Positions 31,882 through 41,455 of a stretch of DNA of 64,000 bases are shown one piece after another. This stretch comes from Longispora fulva. Lineage in GTDB: Bacteria; Actinomycetota; Actinomycetes; Mycobacteriales; Micromonosporaceae. The number at the start of each line of letters is the position of its first letter. Position 1 is the first letter of the stretch. Made by a program: the position numbers and the translations under genes. The notes beneath the pieces were generated by a model. The model was not told the DNA's origin. It worked only from the letters and a program-made list of their open reading frames with translations, and searched no databases. The stretch covers positions 3,224,001-3,288,000 of the forward strand of contig NZ_JADOUF010000001.1 in NCBI RefSeq assembly GCF_015751905.1. Reading direction: 5' to 3'.

Positions 31882-34277
31882 CCGTGCTCCCGTCCTGGAG
31901 CGGCACCCCTGACGCGCCGCCCGGGACCGTGGCGGTGCCGCCGCCGGCCGGCCTGGCGGCGGCGACCGAGGGGTTCGGCGTGCCCGTCGCGGTGCTGGGG
32001 CTGGCCGCCCTGGCCCGGGTCACCGGGCTCATGGCCTCCGAAAACCAGATCGTCATCGGGTACCGGGACACCACCGTCACCGCCACCACCCGCGAGGTCA
32101 CGTGGCGCGAGCTGGTCACCCAACTGCACGCCCAGACCGGCACCGCGCGGCCCGGTGCGACGGCCGTCGAGCCCGGCGCCGCCGACCCCAGTGCCGCGAC
32201 CGGCACCGTGGCCTCCGGTGCCGGGACCCCCGTACCCGTCGATGTCGGTTTCGGGGTCGTGCCCGGCGCTGCGCTCACCGTCGACCTCGAAGGCGACCGG
32301 CTCCTCGTCCGACACGACAGGCGCGTCGCCGACGACGAGCACGCGGCCCGGATCGCCGGCTACCTGACGACGGCGCTCGCGGCCCTGATCGCGGCCCCGG
32401 ACGCCCCGGTCGAGGACACCGATCTGCTGTCGGCGGCCGAGCGGCACCACCAGCTGCACGAACGCGGCGGCGAGGTCCGGAACCTGCCGGCCGACCGGTT
32501 CCACGAGATCTTCGCCCGCCGCGCCGCCGAACACCCCGACCGGGTCGCGGTCGTGCACTCCGGCGTCACCTACAGCTACGCCTGGCTGAACGCCGCCGCC
32601 AACCAGATCGCGCACGCGCTGCTCGCCCACGGCCTCCGGCCCGAGGAGGTGGTGATGACCGCGACCGAGCGCACCCCGCACTGGCTGGCGGCGATCATCG
32701 GCATCCTCAAGGCCGGCGGCGCGTACCTGCCGACCGAGCCCGGCTACCCGGCCCCCCGGGTGACCACGGTCCGCGAGCAGAGCGGCTGCCGGATCGTGCT
32801 CACCGAATCCGACGTCGACGGCACCCCGGACTACGCGGGGCTCGCCGAGGCACTGCGCGAGCCGGGCGTCGTGGCCCTGCCGATCGCGGACCTCCTCGCG
32901 GCCGGGCACCCGGTCACCGACCCGACGGTGGCCGTGGGCCTCGACCAGCTGGCGTACATCTACTTCACGTCCGGGTCGACCGGTCGGCCCAAGGGCGCCA
33001 TGTGCACCCACCACGGCATGATCAACCACCTGGTCGCCAAGACCGTCGACTTCGAGATCGACGAACACAGCCGGGTGGTACAGAAGGCGCAGCAGACGTT
33101 CGACATCTCGCTGTGGCAGCTGATCGCGCCCCTGATGGCCGGCGGCAGCACCCTGATCGCCACCCGCGACGAGATCCTCGACGTGCGCCGGTTCCTCGCC
33201 ACGGTGTCCGGCGGCGGCGCGACCGTCGTGCAGGTCGTGCCGTCCTACCTGGACGTCATGCTCCGGATCGCCGAGGACTCCGGCGATCCGGTCGACCTCG
33301 GCGACGTGCGTTACATCAGCGCGACCGGCGAGGCCCTCAACAAGACCCTCGTCACCCGCTGGTTCGCCCAGTTCCCCGACATCCGGCTCGTCAACGCCTA
33401 CGGGGCCACCGAGGCGTCCGACGACACCAACCACGAGATCATGTCCGGGGTACCGTCCGAGGACCTCACCCCGGTCGGCCGCCCCGTCACCAACGTCGTC
33501 GTCTACATCCTCGACCCCGACGACCGCCTCGTGCCCCTGGGCACCCCGGGCGAGATCGTCGTCTCCGGGGTGTGCGTCGGGCGCGGGTACGTCAACGACC
33601 CGGCCCGCACCGCTGACGCGTTCGGCGACGACCCGTTCCGCCCCGGCCAGCGGATCTACCGCACCGGCGACTTCGGCCGCTGGCTGCCCACCGGCTCCGT
33701 CGAGTTCCACGGCCGGCGCGACGAGCAGGTCAAGGTCAACGGGATCCGGATCGAACTGGGCGAGGTCGAGGCCCGGATCCTCGAACACCCCCGGGTCCTC
33801 GCCGCGGCGGTGGTCATCACGCCCATGCCCGGTACCGGAAAGAGCCTGGTCGCGTTCTACGAGACCGGCGACGGCCTCACCGACGACGAGCTGCGCGTCC
33901 ACCTGCGCGCGGCCCTGCCGGCGGCCTCGGTGCCCGCCCAACTCGTCGCGGTCGACCGGCTGCCGCTGAACTCCAACGGCAAGGTCGACAAGAAGACCCT
34001 GATCGCCCGCGCCCAGGCCCTGCCGACCGGGGCCGCCGTGCGCACCGCGCCGCGCACCCCCACCGAGCACCGGCTCGCGGCGGCCTGGGCTGCGGCACTG
34101 GGCATGCCGGCGGAGCGGATCGGCGGCGACGACCACTTCTTCGAACTCGGCGGCGCCTCGCTGTCGGCGCTGCGGATGGTGGCCGAACTCGACGGACTGA
34201 TCACCCTCCCCCAACTCCTGAGCCACCCCGTGCTGCGCGAACTCGCCGCCGTCGTCGACAAGGAGGCCTCGGCATGA
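31878..34277 (+). CDS. NRPS A-T protein with truncated N-terminal C-domain remnant, predicted diamino acid loader
   Basis: A 799-residue protein. Residues 20-200 resemble only the C-terminal lobe of a condensation domain (VLGLAALARVTG, IVIGYRDTT, YLTTALAALI) and lack HHxxxDG, so no bond formation is expected. A: about 205-690, FTSGSTGRPKG near 363, YGATE, NSNGKVDK. T: Ser761 in GGASLS. The by-eye code DIWQSTADDK is close to the 2,4-diaminobutyrate code DIWELTADDK; with sbnA/sbnB nearby, 2,3-diaminopropionate is the likely substrate (inference). It probably presents Dap for hydroxylation by the next gene and transfers it to the A-less C-T protein. Overlaps neighbours by ATGA. Confidence 0.9.
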
Positions 34278-35203
34278 CCGCACCCGGCACCATCCGGACG
34301 TACGACGCGGCCGACCTCTCCTGGATCCGGGAGAACGCGACCACCCTCACCGACGCCCTGACCAGCACCGGAGCGGTGCTCGTCCGCGGCCTGGCGGTGC
34401 GCACCGCGGGACAGTTGGCCGAGGTCCGCGACGCGCTCGGCCTCACCGAGGCCACCGGCCAGGAACGGTTCGCCCCGACCACCGACCTGGGCGGCGGCGT
34501 GACGTCCGCGCCCGAGTGGGGCGGCGACCGGGAGATGTGCCTGCACCACGAACAGTCCTTCGCCGTACTGACCCCCCGCGTCCTGCTGATGTCCTGCACC
34601 ACCGCACCCGCCGACGGCGGCGAACAACTCCTCGGCGACACCCATGCGGTACTGCGCGAACTCCCGGCGGACCTGCTCGCCCGGTTCCGCGCCCACGGCT
34701 GGACACTGGAACGCAACTTCCGCCCGTACTTCGGCCTGCCCTGGGGCGTCGCCTTCGGCCTCACCGACCCGACCGGCCTCCCCGCGTACGGCGAAGCGCG
34801 GCGGATGGACACCGAATGGCGCGCCGACGGTTCGCTGCACACCACCCAGCACCGGCCGGCCGTGGTCCGCCACCCCGTGACGGGCGCGGAGTGCTGGTTC
34901 AACGACGCGGCGTTCTTCAGCCAGTGGAGCGTCGACGAGGCCGAACGCAAGGTACTGCTGTCGTCATTCGGGCCGGGCGGGATCCCGTTCACCACGACCC
35001 TCGGCGACGGCACGGAACTCACCGCCGACGAATGGCAGAGCATCCTCGACGCGTACGACGCCGTGACCGTGCGGCTTCGGTGGCAGGTCGGCGACGTGCT
35101 GCTCGTCGACAACGTCCGCACCGCGCACGGACGGGCACCGTTCACCGGTCCGCGCGAGATCCTGGTCGCGGCCGCCGACCCGGCACCCGTCGAAGGGGTT
35201 TAG
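34274..35203 (+). CDS. TauD/SyrP-like Fe(II)/2-oxoglutarate dioxygenase
   Basis: A 309-residue non-heme iron oxygenase. Iron ligands are seen as His91 and Glu93 (LHHEQSF; the H-x-E form known from SyrP-like NRPS hydroxylases rather than H-x-D) and the distal His285 (DNVRTAHGRAPF), followed by an arginine (PREILVAA) for 2-oxoglutarate. SyrP-type enzymes hydroxylate the beta carbon of an amino acid bound to a carrier protein. Being coupled to the Dap-loading A-T gene suggests a hydroxylated Dap, but the substrate is inferred. SD AAGGAGG precedes ATG 34274. Last gene of the operon; its end overlaps the convergent GNAT by four bases and no terminator is visible. Confidence 0.9.
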   Translation: MTAPGTIRTYDAADLSWIRENATTLTDALTSTGAVLVRGLAVRTAGQLAEVRDALGLTEATGQERFAPTTDLGGGVTSAPEWGGDREMCLHHEQSFAVLTPRVLLMSCTTAPADGGEQLLGDTHAVLRELPADLLARFRAHGWTLERNFRPYFGLPWGVAFGLTDPTGLPAYGEARRMDTEWRADGSLHTTQHRPAVVRHPVTGAECWFNDAAFFSQWSVDEAERKVLLSSFGPGGIPFTTTLGDGTELTADEWQSILDAYDAVTVRLRWQVGDVLLVDNVRTAHGRAPFTGPREILVAAADPAPVEGV

Positions 35204-35619
35204 CCGGATTCTGAGGAAGCGGCGTCGAGGGCTAACAGACCCGCCCGAGTCGGCTGGAAACCGCACCTGTCCAGGTAGAACTCCCCCAGGTCAGGCTCGA
35301 AGTCGACGTGCAGCCAACGACAGCCGGCCGCTGCGGCGTCGGCTGCCGCGGCCACGACGAGCCGCCGGCCGATTCCGTGGTGCTGCCACATCGGATCCAC
35401 GGCGGTGTCCAGCAGAAACGCGTGGACACCGCCATCCCAACACACCTGGACGAAACCCACCAGCCGCCCAGCGTCGAAGGCGCCCACCCAACTCAGAGCG
35501 TGCCTGGTCAGGCGCTCCCGCCACGGGGTCGGCTGAGCGTCGCCGCCGAAAGCCCGCGCGTGCAGCGCGCTGAGGGCCTCATCGTCAACAGGAAAGCGTG
35601 ACACCAGCTCGACCGACAT
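35200..35619 (-). CDS. GNAT N-acetyltransferase
   Basis: A 139-residue single-domain GNAT. The acetyl-CoA site is in VDPMWQHHGIGRRLVVAAAADA, and the C-terminal half HVDFEPDLGEFYLDRCGFQP is typical of small GNATs. Substrate unknown. I chose ATG 35619 because TATCGT lies 6 bases before it in a leaderless arrangement and the upstream extension is low-complexity. It overlaps the end of the biosynthetic operon tail to tail, which marks the right border of the cluster; self-resistance by acetylation is conceivable but unsupported. Confidence 0.85.
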   Translation of the reverse strand: MSVELVSRFPVDDEALSALHARAFGGDAQPTPWRERLTRHALSWVGAFDAGRLVGFVQVCWDGGVHAFLLDTAVDPMWQHHGIGRRLVVAAAADAAAAGCRWLHVDFEPDLGEFYLDRCGFQPTRAGLLALDAASSESG

Positions 35620-35659
35620 GCCGCCACGATAGCTCCCATGATCCACAGGATGTGACCGT

Positions 35660-36979
35660 CTACGAGACTCGGGGGTGGGCGCGGCCGTTGTGGAGGAAAC
35701 GGCCACCGTCGACGAACGTGATCGTCGGGTGGTCGCCGCCCATGGGCTCGGCCGTCAGGAACATGTCGCCGTCGTAGTGCACATAGCGGACCGTGCTCTC
35801 GACTTCGCCCTCCCGGATGCCTTCGCCCGACGGCACCTCCGTGACGGAGACGCCGTCGTCGGTGGCCTCCACCTGGTAGGTCTCCCTCTGGCCCTGGTAG
35901 GAGCCGACCAAGGGCGCGACATCCACATGCGACGGCGTCCGTGGCGGGACCGGCAGGGACGGCGGGCGCGCGCCCGTCAGCTCCGTGACCAGACCGTCCA
36001 CGAGGTCGTCGGACAGCAGCAGGGCACCGCCGACGTTGCCGCTGGCCGCGATGACGAGATCGTGCTCCGGCACGATCCGCAGATAGCAGGACTGGCCGCG
36101 ATGGTTGCCGCTGTGACCCCACACCGCCGGCCCGCCGAAGTCGTAGATCATGACTCCGAGGCCCCACTGGCGCACCAGAGTGCCGTTGACTGCGGGCACC
36201 GCCTGCGCGGTCATGGCCGAGATGATGGAGGTGCCGTCGAGGAACAGTTGACCGAACCTGGCCACATCGCGCGGCGCGGCGCTGACGACCGAGAAAGCCG
36301 GCCCGAGGGCGCGGTGCATGGCCCACCGCTCGCCCACCTTCAGCTCCTGGGTCTGTGGATCCTCGAAGTGCCCCGCCGCGACGCGGAACACGATCGCTTC
36401 CTCCGGGTACAGCGTGGTGTGGTCGAGGGACATCGGGTCGAGCAGCCGCTCGCGGACGACAGACTCCCACGTGCCGGTGCGCAGCCGCGCGACGAGCGCG
36501 CCCAGAACCACGAATCCGCTGTTGCAGTAGGAGAACAGCTCGCCAGGGGCGGCCCACTGGCGCGCGCCCGCGACAACGTCGAGGTACCGGTCGATGCTGT
36601 CGTCGCCGCGGCCGGTGTCCTCGAACAGGTCCCCGTCGAAGCCGCCGGTGTGCGTGAGCAGATGCCGCGTGGTGAGCGCGGCGGCCGCCCGCTCGTCGGC
36701 GAGACGGAAGTCCGGCAGGTAGCGCCGGACCGGCGCGTCGAGGTCGACCAGGCCTTCCTCGACGAGCTGCATCACCAGCAGCGCCGTGTACATCTTGGTC
36801 ACGGAGCCGACGTGGAACAGACTGTCGGTGGTCGCTTCCACGCCGGTGGACACGTTGAGGATGCCGGTGGCGGCCTCGGCGAGCATGTCGCCCTGGCGCA
36901 CGGCGATCGCCGCGCCGGGGATACGTCCCCGTCGCGCCACATCGGCCAGCCGCTCCGCAAGATCGGGTAGGAATGTCAT
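35660..36979 (-). CDS. Class C beta-lactamase-like serine hydrolase
   Basis: A 439-residue serine hydrolase of the beta-lactamase/esterase (AmpC, EstB) superfamily. The nucleophile motif is S59-V-T-K62 in FHVGSVTKMYTALL; the second motif is YCN (usually YSN) in GELFSYCNSGFVVLGAL; HSG (GHSGNHRG) stands for KTG. After about residue 340 a small beta domain follows. No signal peptide was seen, so it is probably cytoplasmic and may act on esters or D-amino-acid peptides. If the cluster makes a four-membered ring compound it could be a detoxifying hydrolase, but that is speculation. ATG 36979 was chosen; GTG 36988 is possible. Confidence 0.85.
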   Translation of the reverse strand: MTFLPDLAERLADVARRGRIPGAAIAVRQGDMLAEAATGILNVSTGVEATTDSLFHVGSVTKMYTALLVMQLVEEGLVDLDAPVRRYLPDFRLADERAAAALTTRHLLTHTGGFDGDLFEDTGRGDDSIDRYLDVVAGARQWAAPGELFSYCNSGFVVLGALVARLRTGTWESVVRERLLDPMSLDHTTLYPEEAIVFRVAAGHFEDPQTQELKVGERWAMHRALGPAFSVVSAAPRDVARFGQLFLDGTSIISAMTAQAVPAVNGTLVRQWGLGVMIYDFGGPAVWGHSGNHRGQSCYLRIVPEHDLVIAASGNVGGALLLSDDLVDGLVTELTGARPPSLPVPPRTPSHVDVAPLVGSYQGQRETYQVEATDDGVSVTEVPSGEGIREGEVESTVRYVHYDGDMFLTAEPMGGDHPTITFVDGGRFLHNGRAHPRVS

Positions 36980-37102
36980 TGCCCGCACGCTAGCCGGCCG
37001 CGGCTACCCGCCCCGACGCCTAGTCCGCAACCCGACGGGCACGTTGTGTGAGCTTCCACCGTGGTGGAACTGTGGCAGGATCCCCCGACGAAGGAGACCG
37101 CT

Positions 37103-37717
37103 GTGCAGCCGAAGAAGAAGGCCACGATCGCCGCCAGTCAGGCCGAAGCCGAGTACCTGCTGACCGACTATTGCGAGTCGATCGACTTCAACCCCCAGTG
37201 GACCACGCCCGAGAAGTGGGCGGCGTCCCTGCGGATCGCGTGCAACCCGAAGGAGGGCGTGGAGATCGCGCAGGGCACCCTGCTCACCGACATGATGGAG
37301 GTGCAGCAGGCCGCGGCCCGCACCGCGCGCCAGGTGGCCTCCCTCCCGGCGTTCACGAACCTGTGCACCTCACTCAACGCCGCAGCGGCGTTCAACGGGC
37401 AGCACGTGCAGCACATCCTCACCCACTGCCGCGACCGGTACATCTCGGGCGGTTCGGTCAACCTCGGTTACGGCGTGGTGTTCACCCGCGCCAACTACAC
37501 CGCCCTCCAGGCCCTGTGGACTCAGGCGGCCACCCCGGCCCGGCAGGGGGTCCCCGTCGCGTTCTTCACGGCGTTCGACTCCGGCGTCCCGCAGAACAAG
37601 GCGGCCCTGGGCAAGGGCAGCGTCGGGGCCACGCTCGCCAAGCGCGAATGGCAGGGCAACCTCTTCGTCCGGATCGGCAACGTCCGGTTCAACATGCACA
37701 TCGACATCGACAAGTAG
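37103..37717 (+). CDS. Hypothetical protein, unknown function
   Basis: A 204-residue, apparently cytoplasmic protein starting with a lysine-rich segment (VQPKKKATIAAS). GTG 37103 is supported by AAGGAG 6 bases upstream. The sequence is mixed alpha-beta with HVQHILTHCRDRYISGG and GNVRFNMHIDIDK at the end. I do not recognise a family and see no catalytic motif. It stands alone between the serine hydrolase (divergent) and the VOC gene. Confidence 0.7.
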   Translation: MQPKKKATIAASQAEAEYLLTDYCESIDFNPQWTTPEKWAASLRIACNPKEGVEIAQGTLLTDMMEVQQAAARTARQVASLPAFTNLCTSLNAAAAFNGQHVQHILTHCRDRYISGGSVNLGYGVVFTRANYTALQALWTQAATPARQGVPVAFFTAFDSGVPQNKAALGKGSVGATLAKREWQGNLFVRIGNVRFNMHIDIDK

Positions 37718-37814
37718 CACAGCGCACGATCGCGGAGGCCGCGGTCGCGGTCGGTGGGATAGATTCCGGGGAGCGGCCGCAGTCGGGCGGCGCGCGCGAC
37801 GAAGGGTGTCAGAC

Positions 37815-38234
37815 GTGTCGGGAGCGACCTTCTCCGGGATCCACCACGTAGGGCTGAACGTGAACGACCTCGAAGGCTCCGCGAAGTGGTACGCCGAGGT
37901 GCTGGACTTCGCGCCCCTGTTCCCGTGGGACACCGACAGCTTCGACCGGCGGCTCGTCCGGCACCCGAGCGGCGTGATCCTCGGGCTGACCAAGCACAAG
38001 CACCCGGACGCCGACGAGGAGTTCAACGAGCGCCGCCCCGGCCTGGACCACCTGTCGTTCGCGGTCGCGACACTGGCGGAGCTGGAGGACTGGCTCGTGC
38101 GGTTGACCGACGCCGGGGTGGAGCACTCCGGGATCCAGGTCAGTCCGAAGACGGGGTTCACGGTGATCGCGTTCCGGGATCCGAACAATATTCAGCTGGA
38201 GCTCTTCGTGGTGCAGGCGGCTGGCGGACGCTGA
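37815..38234 (+). CDS. VOC-fold (glyoxalase/dioxygenase superfamily) protein
   Basis: A 139-residue VOC protein. It begins GIHHVGLNVNDLEGSAKWYAEVLDF and ends FRDPNNIQLELFV; the histidine after GLDHLSFAV and the glutamate near the C-terminus are placed like the metal ligands of glyoxalase I-type enzymes. The substrate is unknown; members include glyoxalases, fosfomycin-type thiol transferases and drug-binding proteins. GTG 37815 has GAAGG 9 bases upstream; GTG 37806 would add three residues. It converges on the XRE/recombinase fusion. Confidence 0.85.
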   Translation: MSGATFSGIHHVGLNVNDLEGSAKWYAEVLDFAPLFPWDTDSFDRRLVRHPSGVILGLTKHKHPDADEEFNERRPGLDHLSFAVATLAELEDWLVRLTDAGVEHSGIQVSPKTGFTVIAFRDPNNIQLELFVVQAAGGR

Positions 38235-38274
38235 GCGGCGGCACCACACACCGACTGTCAGCGCGGGCCGCCGT

Positions 38275-39672
38275 TCAAGGTTCGATTTCCCGGGCGGGTC
38301 GGACGGGATTCGCGGCTTCACTGTCCAGGCGCGCCCTCAGTTCGGGCAGGTGGGCGTATAGGGTCGCCCGACTGACGCCGAGCAGGCTTGCGATGGACGC
38401 GATCGAGTGCTCCGGCTCGGCGAGGAGGCGCAGGGCGTAGGCCACCTTCTCCGGGGTGAACGACGGCGGCCGGCCGCGGCCCACCGCTGGGCCGTCAGTG
38501 GCGATGATCGTGCGGATGAACTCCGCGAGGGCCGCGAACACGTGGAAGACGAACATCCCGCCGGGCGTGTTGGTGTCCAGGCGCTCGTGCAGGGAGCGGA
38601 ATCCGACCTGCCGCGCCTGGAGTTGGCCGATGATCCGGATCAGATCCTCCAGGTTGAGACCGAGCCTGTCGAGGCTGACGACGACCAGGACATCGCCTGG
38701 CCGGACGTGCTCGAACGTCCGGGCCAGTTCCGGCCGGTCGGTGTCCGGGCTGGGGAACTCGTCGAAGAAGCACCTCGCGCACCCGGCCTCCGTGAGCCGG
38801 GCCCGCTGGCGGGCGAGGTTTCGCTCTCGGATGGAGACCCGCCCGTACCCGACCAGCACGCCGGACGGTGGGCGTTCGGCGGCGACTGGCGGGATGGGCG
38901 TGTTTCCTTCGGCCTCCAGACGGCCGGCGCCGCCCGACCCTGACGGTTCGACTCCCTGCGGGACGGGGCGGCGACCCACTGGCGGGTTCGCGTGGCGGGT
39001 TCGCCCGGTGGCGATCTGCTCGCCGTCGCTATACAGCGCGACCCGGGCATAGAGGGCTGTGCCGTTGGCGAGCAGGATAGGGCTCCAGTGGTAGTCGAAG
39101 AAGTACCCGTCCCTGCACCCTTGGGGGGCGACCTCGGACTCCCGCACGATCTGGATGTCGACCTCGACGGCGTGCTGGCGGGCGAGGTTCTCGAGAAACT
39201 GAAAACCCTCGAACCGAGCCCAGGCCGCAGCGAGAGTCGGGGAGTAGCGCAGTTCGAGCTGCCCGACGATGAGGCGACGGTCCGGGATTCCGATCCGTCG
39301 GGCGTGCAGGGTGACCGCGTCAGGGCCGCCGCCCGCCGCGTCGGGATCAGCGCCGTCGGCGGCGGGTTCGGGTTGCCAGGGCGTGTCGCCGAGGACGACG
39401 GCCGGAACGACGGTGGATGGCCGTCCGGCGGCCAACAGTTGGTTGCGTTGGCGGCGGTCGAGGACCAGGGCCGCCGCGATCGCCTCGAGGGAGCGTTGTT
39501 GCGGCCGGGCGACGCGTCCTGATTCCAGGTATCCGACGGTGCGCACACTCAACCCGGCCCGAGTCGCCAGTTCACCCCGGGTCAGACCGGCGTGCCCGCG
39601 CAACGCCCGCACGAGCTCCGCGAGAGTCGCGGACGGCGTGTCCTCGCCTCCGGTCGACAGTTCCGTGCCCAT
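38275..39672 (-). CDS. XRE helix-turn-helix fused to a serine recombinase-like domain
   Basis: A 465-residue fusion. Residues 15-80 are an XRE-type HTH (LTRGELATRAGLSVRTVGYLESGR). Residues about 120-250 form a domain I do not recognise (LELRYSPTLAAAWARF, FFDYHWSPILLANGTALYARV). From about 272 the chain is a resolvase/invertase domain: GYGRVS with Ser280, AGCARCFFDEF, DRPEL, VVVSLDRLGLNLEDL, AEFIR, then GRPPSFTPEKV and a C-terminal Hin-type HTH (IASLLGVSRATLYAHL). The second arginine of the catalytic DRLGR motif is leucine (DRLGL), and the linker after AEFIR is short, so strand exchange is doubtful. It may be a resolvase turned regulator. ATG 39672 has GGGGG upstream. No transposon ends or transposase lie nearby. 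Confidence 0.8.
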   Translation of the reverse strand: MGTELSTGGEDTPSATLAELVRALRGHAGLTRGELATRAGLSVRTVGYLESGRVARPQQRSLEAIAAALVLDRRQRNQLLAAGRPSTVVPAVVLGDTPWQPEPAADGADPDAAGGGPDAVTLHARRIGIPDRRLIVGQLELRYSPTLAAAWARFEGFQFLENLARQHAVEVDIQIVRESEVAPQGCRDGYFFDYHWSPILLANGTALYARVALYSDGEQIATGRTRHANPPVGRRPVPQGVEPSGSGGAGRLEAEGNTPIPPVAAERPPSGVLVGYGRVSIRERNLARQRARLTEAGCARCFFDEFPSPDTDRPELARTFEHVRPGDVLVVVSLDRLGLNLEDLIRIIGQLQARQVGFRSLHERLDTNTPGGMFVFHVFAALAEFIRTIIATDGPAVGRGRPPSFTPEKVAYALRLLAEPEHSIASIASLLGVSRATLYAHLPELRARLDSEAANPVRPAREIEP

Positions 39673-40033
39673 CGAAGTCACCCCCAGCTGAATCGCACCC
39701 GTGGCCAGGTCGGTCTTGCCCCTCCATTGCACGGCAAGAGGTCTGGCCCAGCGCGTGAACATGCTGTGTACTCATCATCAGGTATCTATTTCACGGCAAC
39801 GAAGGCAAGCCTGACAACTAGAGCCTTGGGTGACCTTTCTGGACACCCGTCCACCAGCCGCTGAGTACCGCCCACCCGTGACACCTCCGACGAGGTGCGA
39901 TGGCGTCGGGCCGCCAATGAGCTGGATCCTCTCGCCCGGTCGGGCGCCGGACCGACAGTGTCCGCCGCAGTGACGAGCGCGCCCGCCCTGATCTCCGCCA
40001 CCCCACGTTCCGATCCAACAACAAGGAGTTTCG
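39673..40033. other. Intergenic region between the XRE/recombinase gene and the secreted protein
   Basis: About 360 bases with no convincing gene. It holds TCTTGCC-N12-GGCAAGA (39714-39739) just upstream of the XRE/recombinase start and a near-palindrome at 39828-39848 (GGGTG...CACCC). An AT-richer patch (about 39765-39800) may contain the divergent promoters. Confidence 0.5.
39714..39739. promoter_or_regulatory. Inverted repeat TCTTGCC-N12-GGCAAGA upstream of the XRE/recombinase gene
   Basis: A perfect 7-bp inverted repeat with a 12-base spacer, 42 bases upstream of the start of the XRE/recombinase fusion. The position suits an autoregulatory operator or a relic of a recombinase crossover site. 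Confidence 0.4.
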
Positions 40034-40429
40034 ATGAACTACCGTCTGTCCCGCCGCTCTGCGCCCCACGGCCGGATCCCACGGATCCTCCTCGCACTGG
40101 TCCTCGCGGTCTTGACCGCGACCGTCGTCCACCCGGGCCCCGCCGCTGCGGGCGAGCCGCCTCCGGCGTTCGCCGCGTGCGTCGAGGAAGGCTGGAGCAA
40201 CCACGCCACCAGTGGCGGATTCGCCTTCAACGGCATCAACATCCGCTCCGGCCCCTACCTGAGCTGCCCGATCCGGGGTGTCGGCGACACCTCGCACTCT
40301 GTCACGTTCTACTGCTTCCGCGAGGGTGAGGGCGACACCTGGACGTTCCTGCACGACGACACCACCGGGATCTACGGCTGGTCCCGTGACGACAAGCTGA
40401 CCGGCCGCGGAAGCTGGTCACCCTGCTGA
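40034..40429 (+). CDS. Small secreted SH3-like protein
   Basis: A 131-residue protein with a Sec signal peptide (basic RRSAPHGR, hydrophobic core, cleavage near AAAGEPP). The mature part has a bacterial SH3-like pattern: INIRSGPYLSCPIRGVG, SVTFYCF, WTFLHDDTTGIYGWSRDDKL. Four cysteines probably form two disulfides. Such domains bind cell-wall peptides. SD AAGGAG lies before ATG 40034. It is followed by a hairpin and a membrane protein; the neighbouring secreted amidase suggests an envelope theme. Confidence 0.8.
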   Translation: MNYRLSRRSAPHGRIPRILLALVLAVLTATVVHPGPAAAGEPPPAFAACVEEGWSNHATSGGFAFNGINIRSGPYLSCPIRGVGDTSHSVTFYCFREGEGDTWTFLHDDTTGIYGWSRDDKLTGRGSWSPC

Positions 40430-40438
40430 ACCGGGCAC

Positions 40439-40463
40439 TGGCTCCCGGCGCCGCCGGGAGCCA
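40439..40463 (+). terminator. Hairpin after the secreted SH3-like gene
   Basis: An 11-bp perfect inverted repeat (40439-40449 with 40453-40463), 10 bases after the stop codon. With the minimal loop of three bases the top pairs probably open. No T-tract. Confidence 0.6.
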
Positions 40464-40516
40464 CCCGGCATCCATCGCCCCATCCGTTCGCGCGTGTGCA
40501 CATCGAAGGGGATGAC

Positions 40517-41455
40517 ATGAGCACCCGACGACCCCGCAAGTCAGCCGCGCCACGTTCGACCAGCGTTTCCGACCCCCCGGTCCCGAATGGCGACGGGTCC
40601 CCGCAGTGGTCGGTAGCCAGCGTGCGCACGTACGTCAAGCGCCATGGCTGGCGCCGGCTCATGGCGATCGTCCTGGTCCCGTTTCTCGGCAGCGCCCTGA
40701 TCGCTGGCATCAAGACCGTCCTCACGGACCAGGTCTCGGGAGCCGGCAAGGCTGCGGTGGCCACACTGGTCGGAGGCGACGAGGCACGAAGCGTGCCACT
40801 GCGACTGGGGGACGCCCCACTCGTCGCCACCGTGACCACAGGGGGTATGTGCGAGCCTGGGACGGGCCGGCTCGTGAGAGATGAGGGCGCGGCGAGCCGG
40901 ATTCCCGGCGAGAAGCTGAACTCCCCCTCGACTGGTCCATTCTTGAGCGCATCGGCAGAAGTGCTCCTTCAGGGAACTTCCGCCCAGGCCGTTCTGCTCA
41001 AGAATATGCGCGTCGTGGTTGACCTTCGCAGTCCTCCCACCGGGGTGATCGTGGCGCAGCGGAGCGAGTGCGGCGGAGGGGTGGACTCCCGCCCGTTCGA
41101 AGTCGACATAGAACCAGGCGGCGCGAAACTCACTCCAAAGGCGGGCAGGAAGCTCCTTCGCCCGGGTGTGGCGCCCCCGCCCAATGTCGTTGTCGAGGAT
41201 GGCCTGTCGGGTAGGTCCTACGCGGTGGAACCTGTCGAGTTCCCCTTTGCCGTGACTATGTCCGACCCGGAGCTCTTCGACATCACCGCCAGTGTGACCA
41301 CCTGCGACTGCCTGTGGCACCTGGAACTGGACTGGCAGTCGGCCGGCAGGACAGGTACCGCTGTGATCAACAACAGTGGCAAGCCATTCCGGACATCCAG
41401 TGCGCCATTCCTCAGGTGCGATATCCGCAGCAAGCCCATCAAGTGTGGGACCTGA
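40517..41455 (+). CDS. Single-pass membrane protein, unknown function
   Basis: A 312-residue protein. A basic, disordered N-terminus (RRPRKSAAPRS) and a cluster RHGWRRL precede one membrane helix (about residues 50-70, MAIVLVPFLGSALIAGI); the remaining 240 residues lie outside the membrane and contain cysteines (MCEPG, SECGGG, TTCDCLW, RCDIRSKPIKCG). Family not recognised. ATG 40517 has GAAGGGG 5 bases upstream. Base composition is slightly lower in GC than its neighbours, which may indicate recent acquisition. Confidence 0.65.
   Translation: MSTRRPRKSAAPRSTSVSDPPVPNGDGSPQWSVASVRTYVKRHGWRRLMAIVLVPFLGSALIAGIKTVLTDQVSGAGKAAVATLVGGDEARSVPLRLGDAPLVATVTTGGMCEPGTGRLVRDEGAASRIPGEKLNSPSTGPFLSASAEVLLQGTSAQAVLLKNMRVVVDLRSPPTGVIVAQRSECGGGVDSRPFEVDIEPGGAKLTPKAGRKLLRPGVAPPPNVVVEDGLSGRSYAVEPVEFPFAVTMSDPELFDITASVTTCDCLWHLELDWQSAGRTGTAVINNSGKPFRTSSAPFLRCDIRSKPIKCGT

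Noticed and set aside
38275-39672. An active Tn3/IS607-type mobile element
   Set aside because: No transposase partner or terminal inverted repeats, and a catalytic arginine is replaced.
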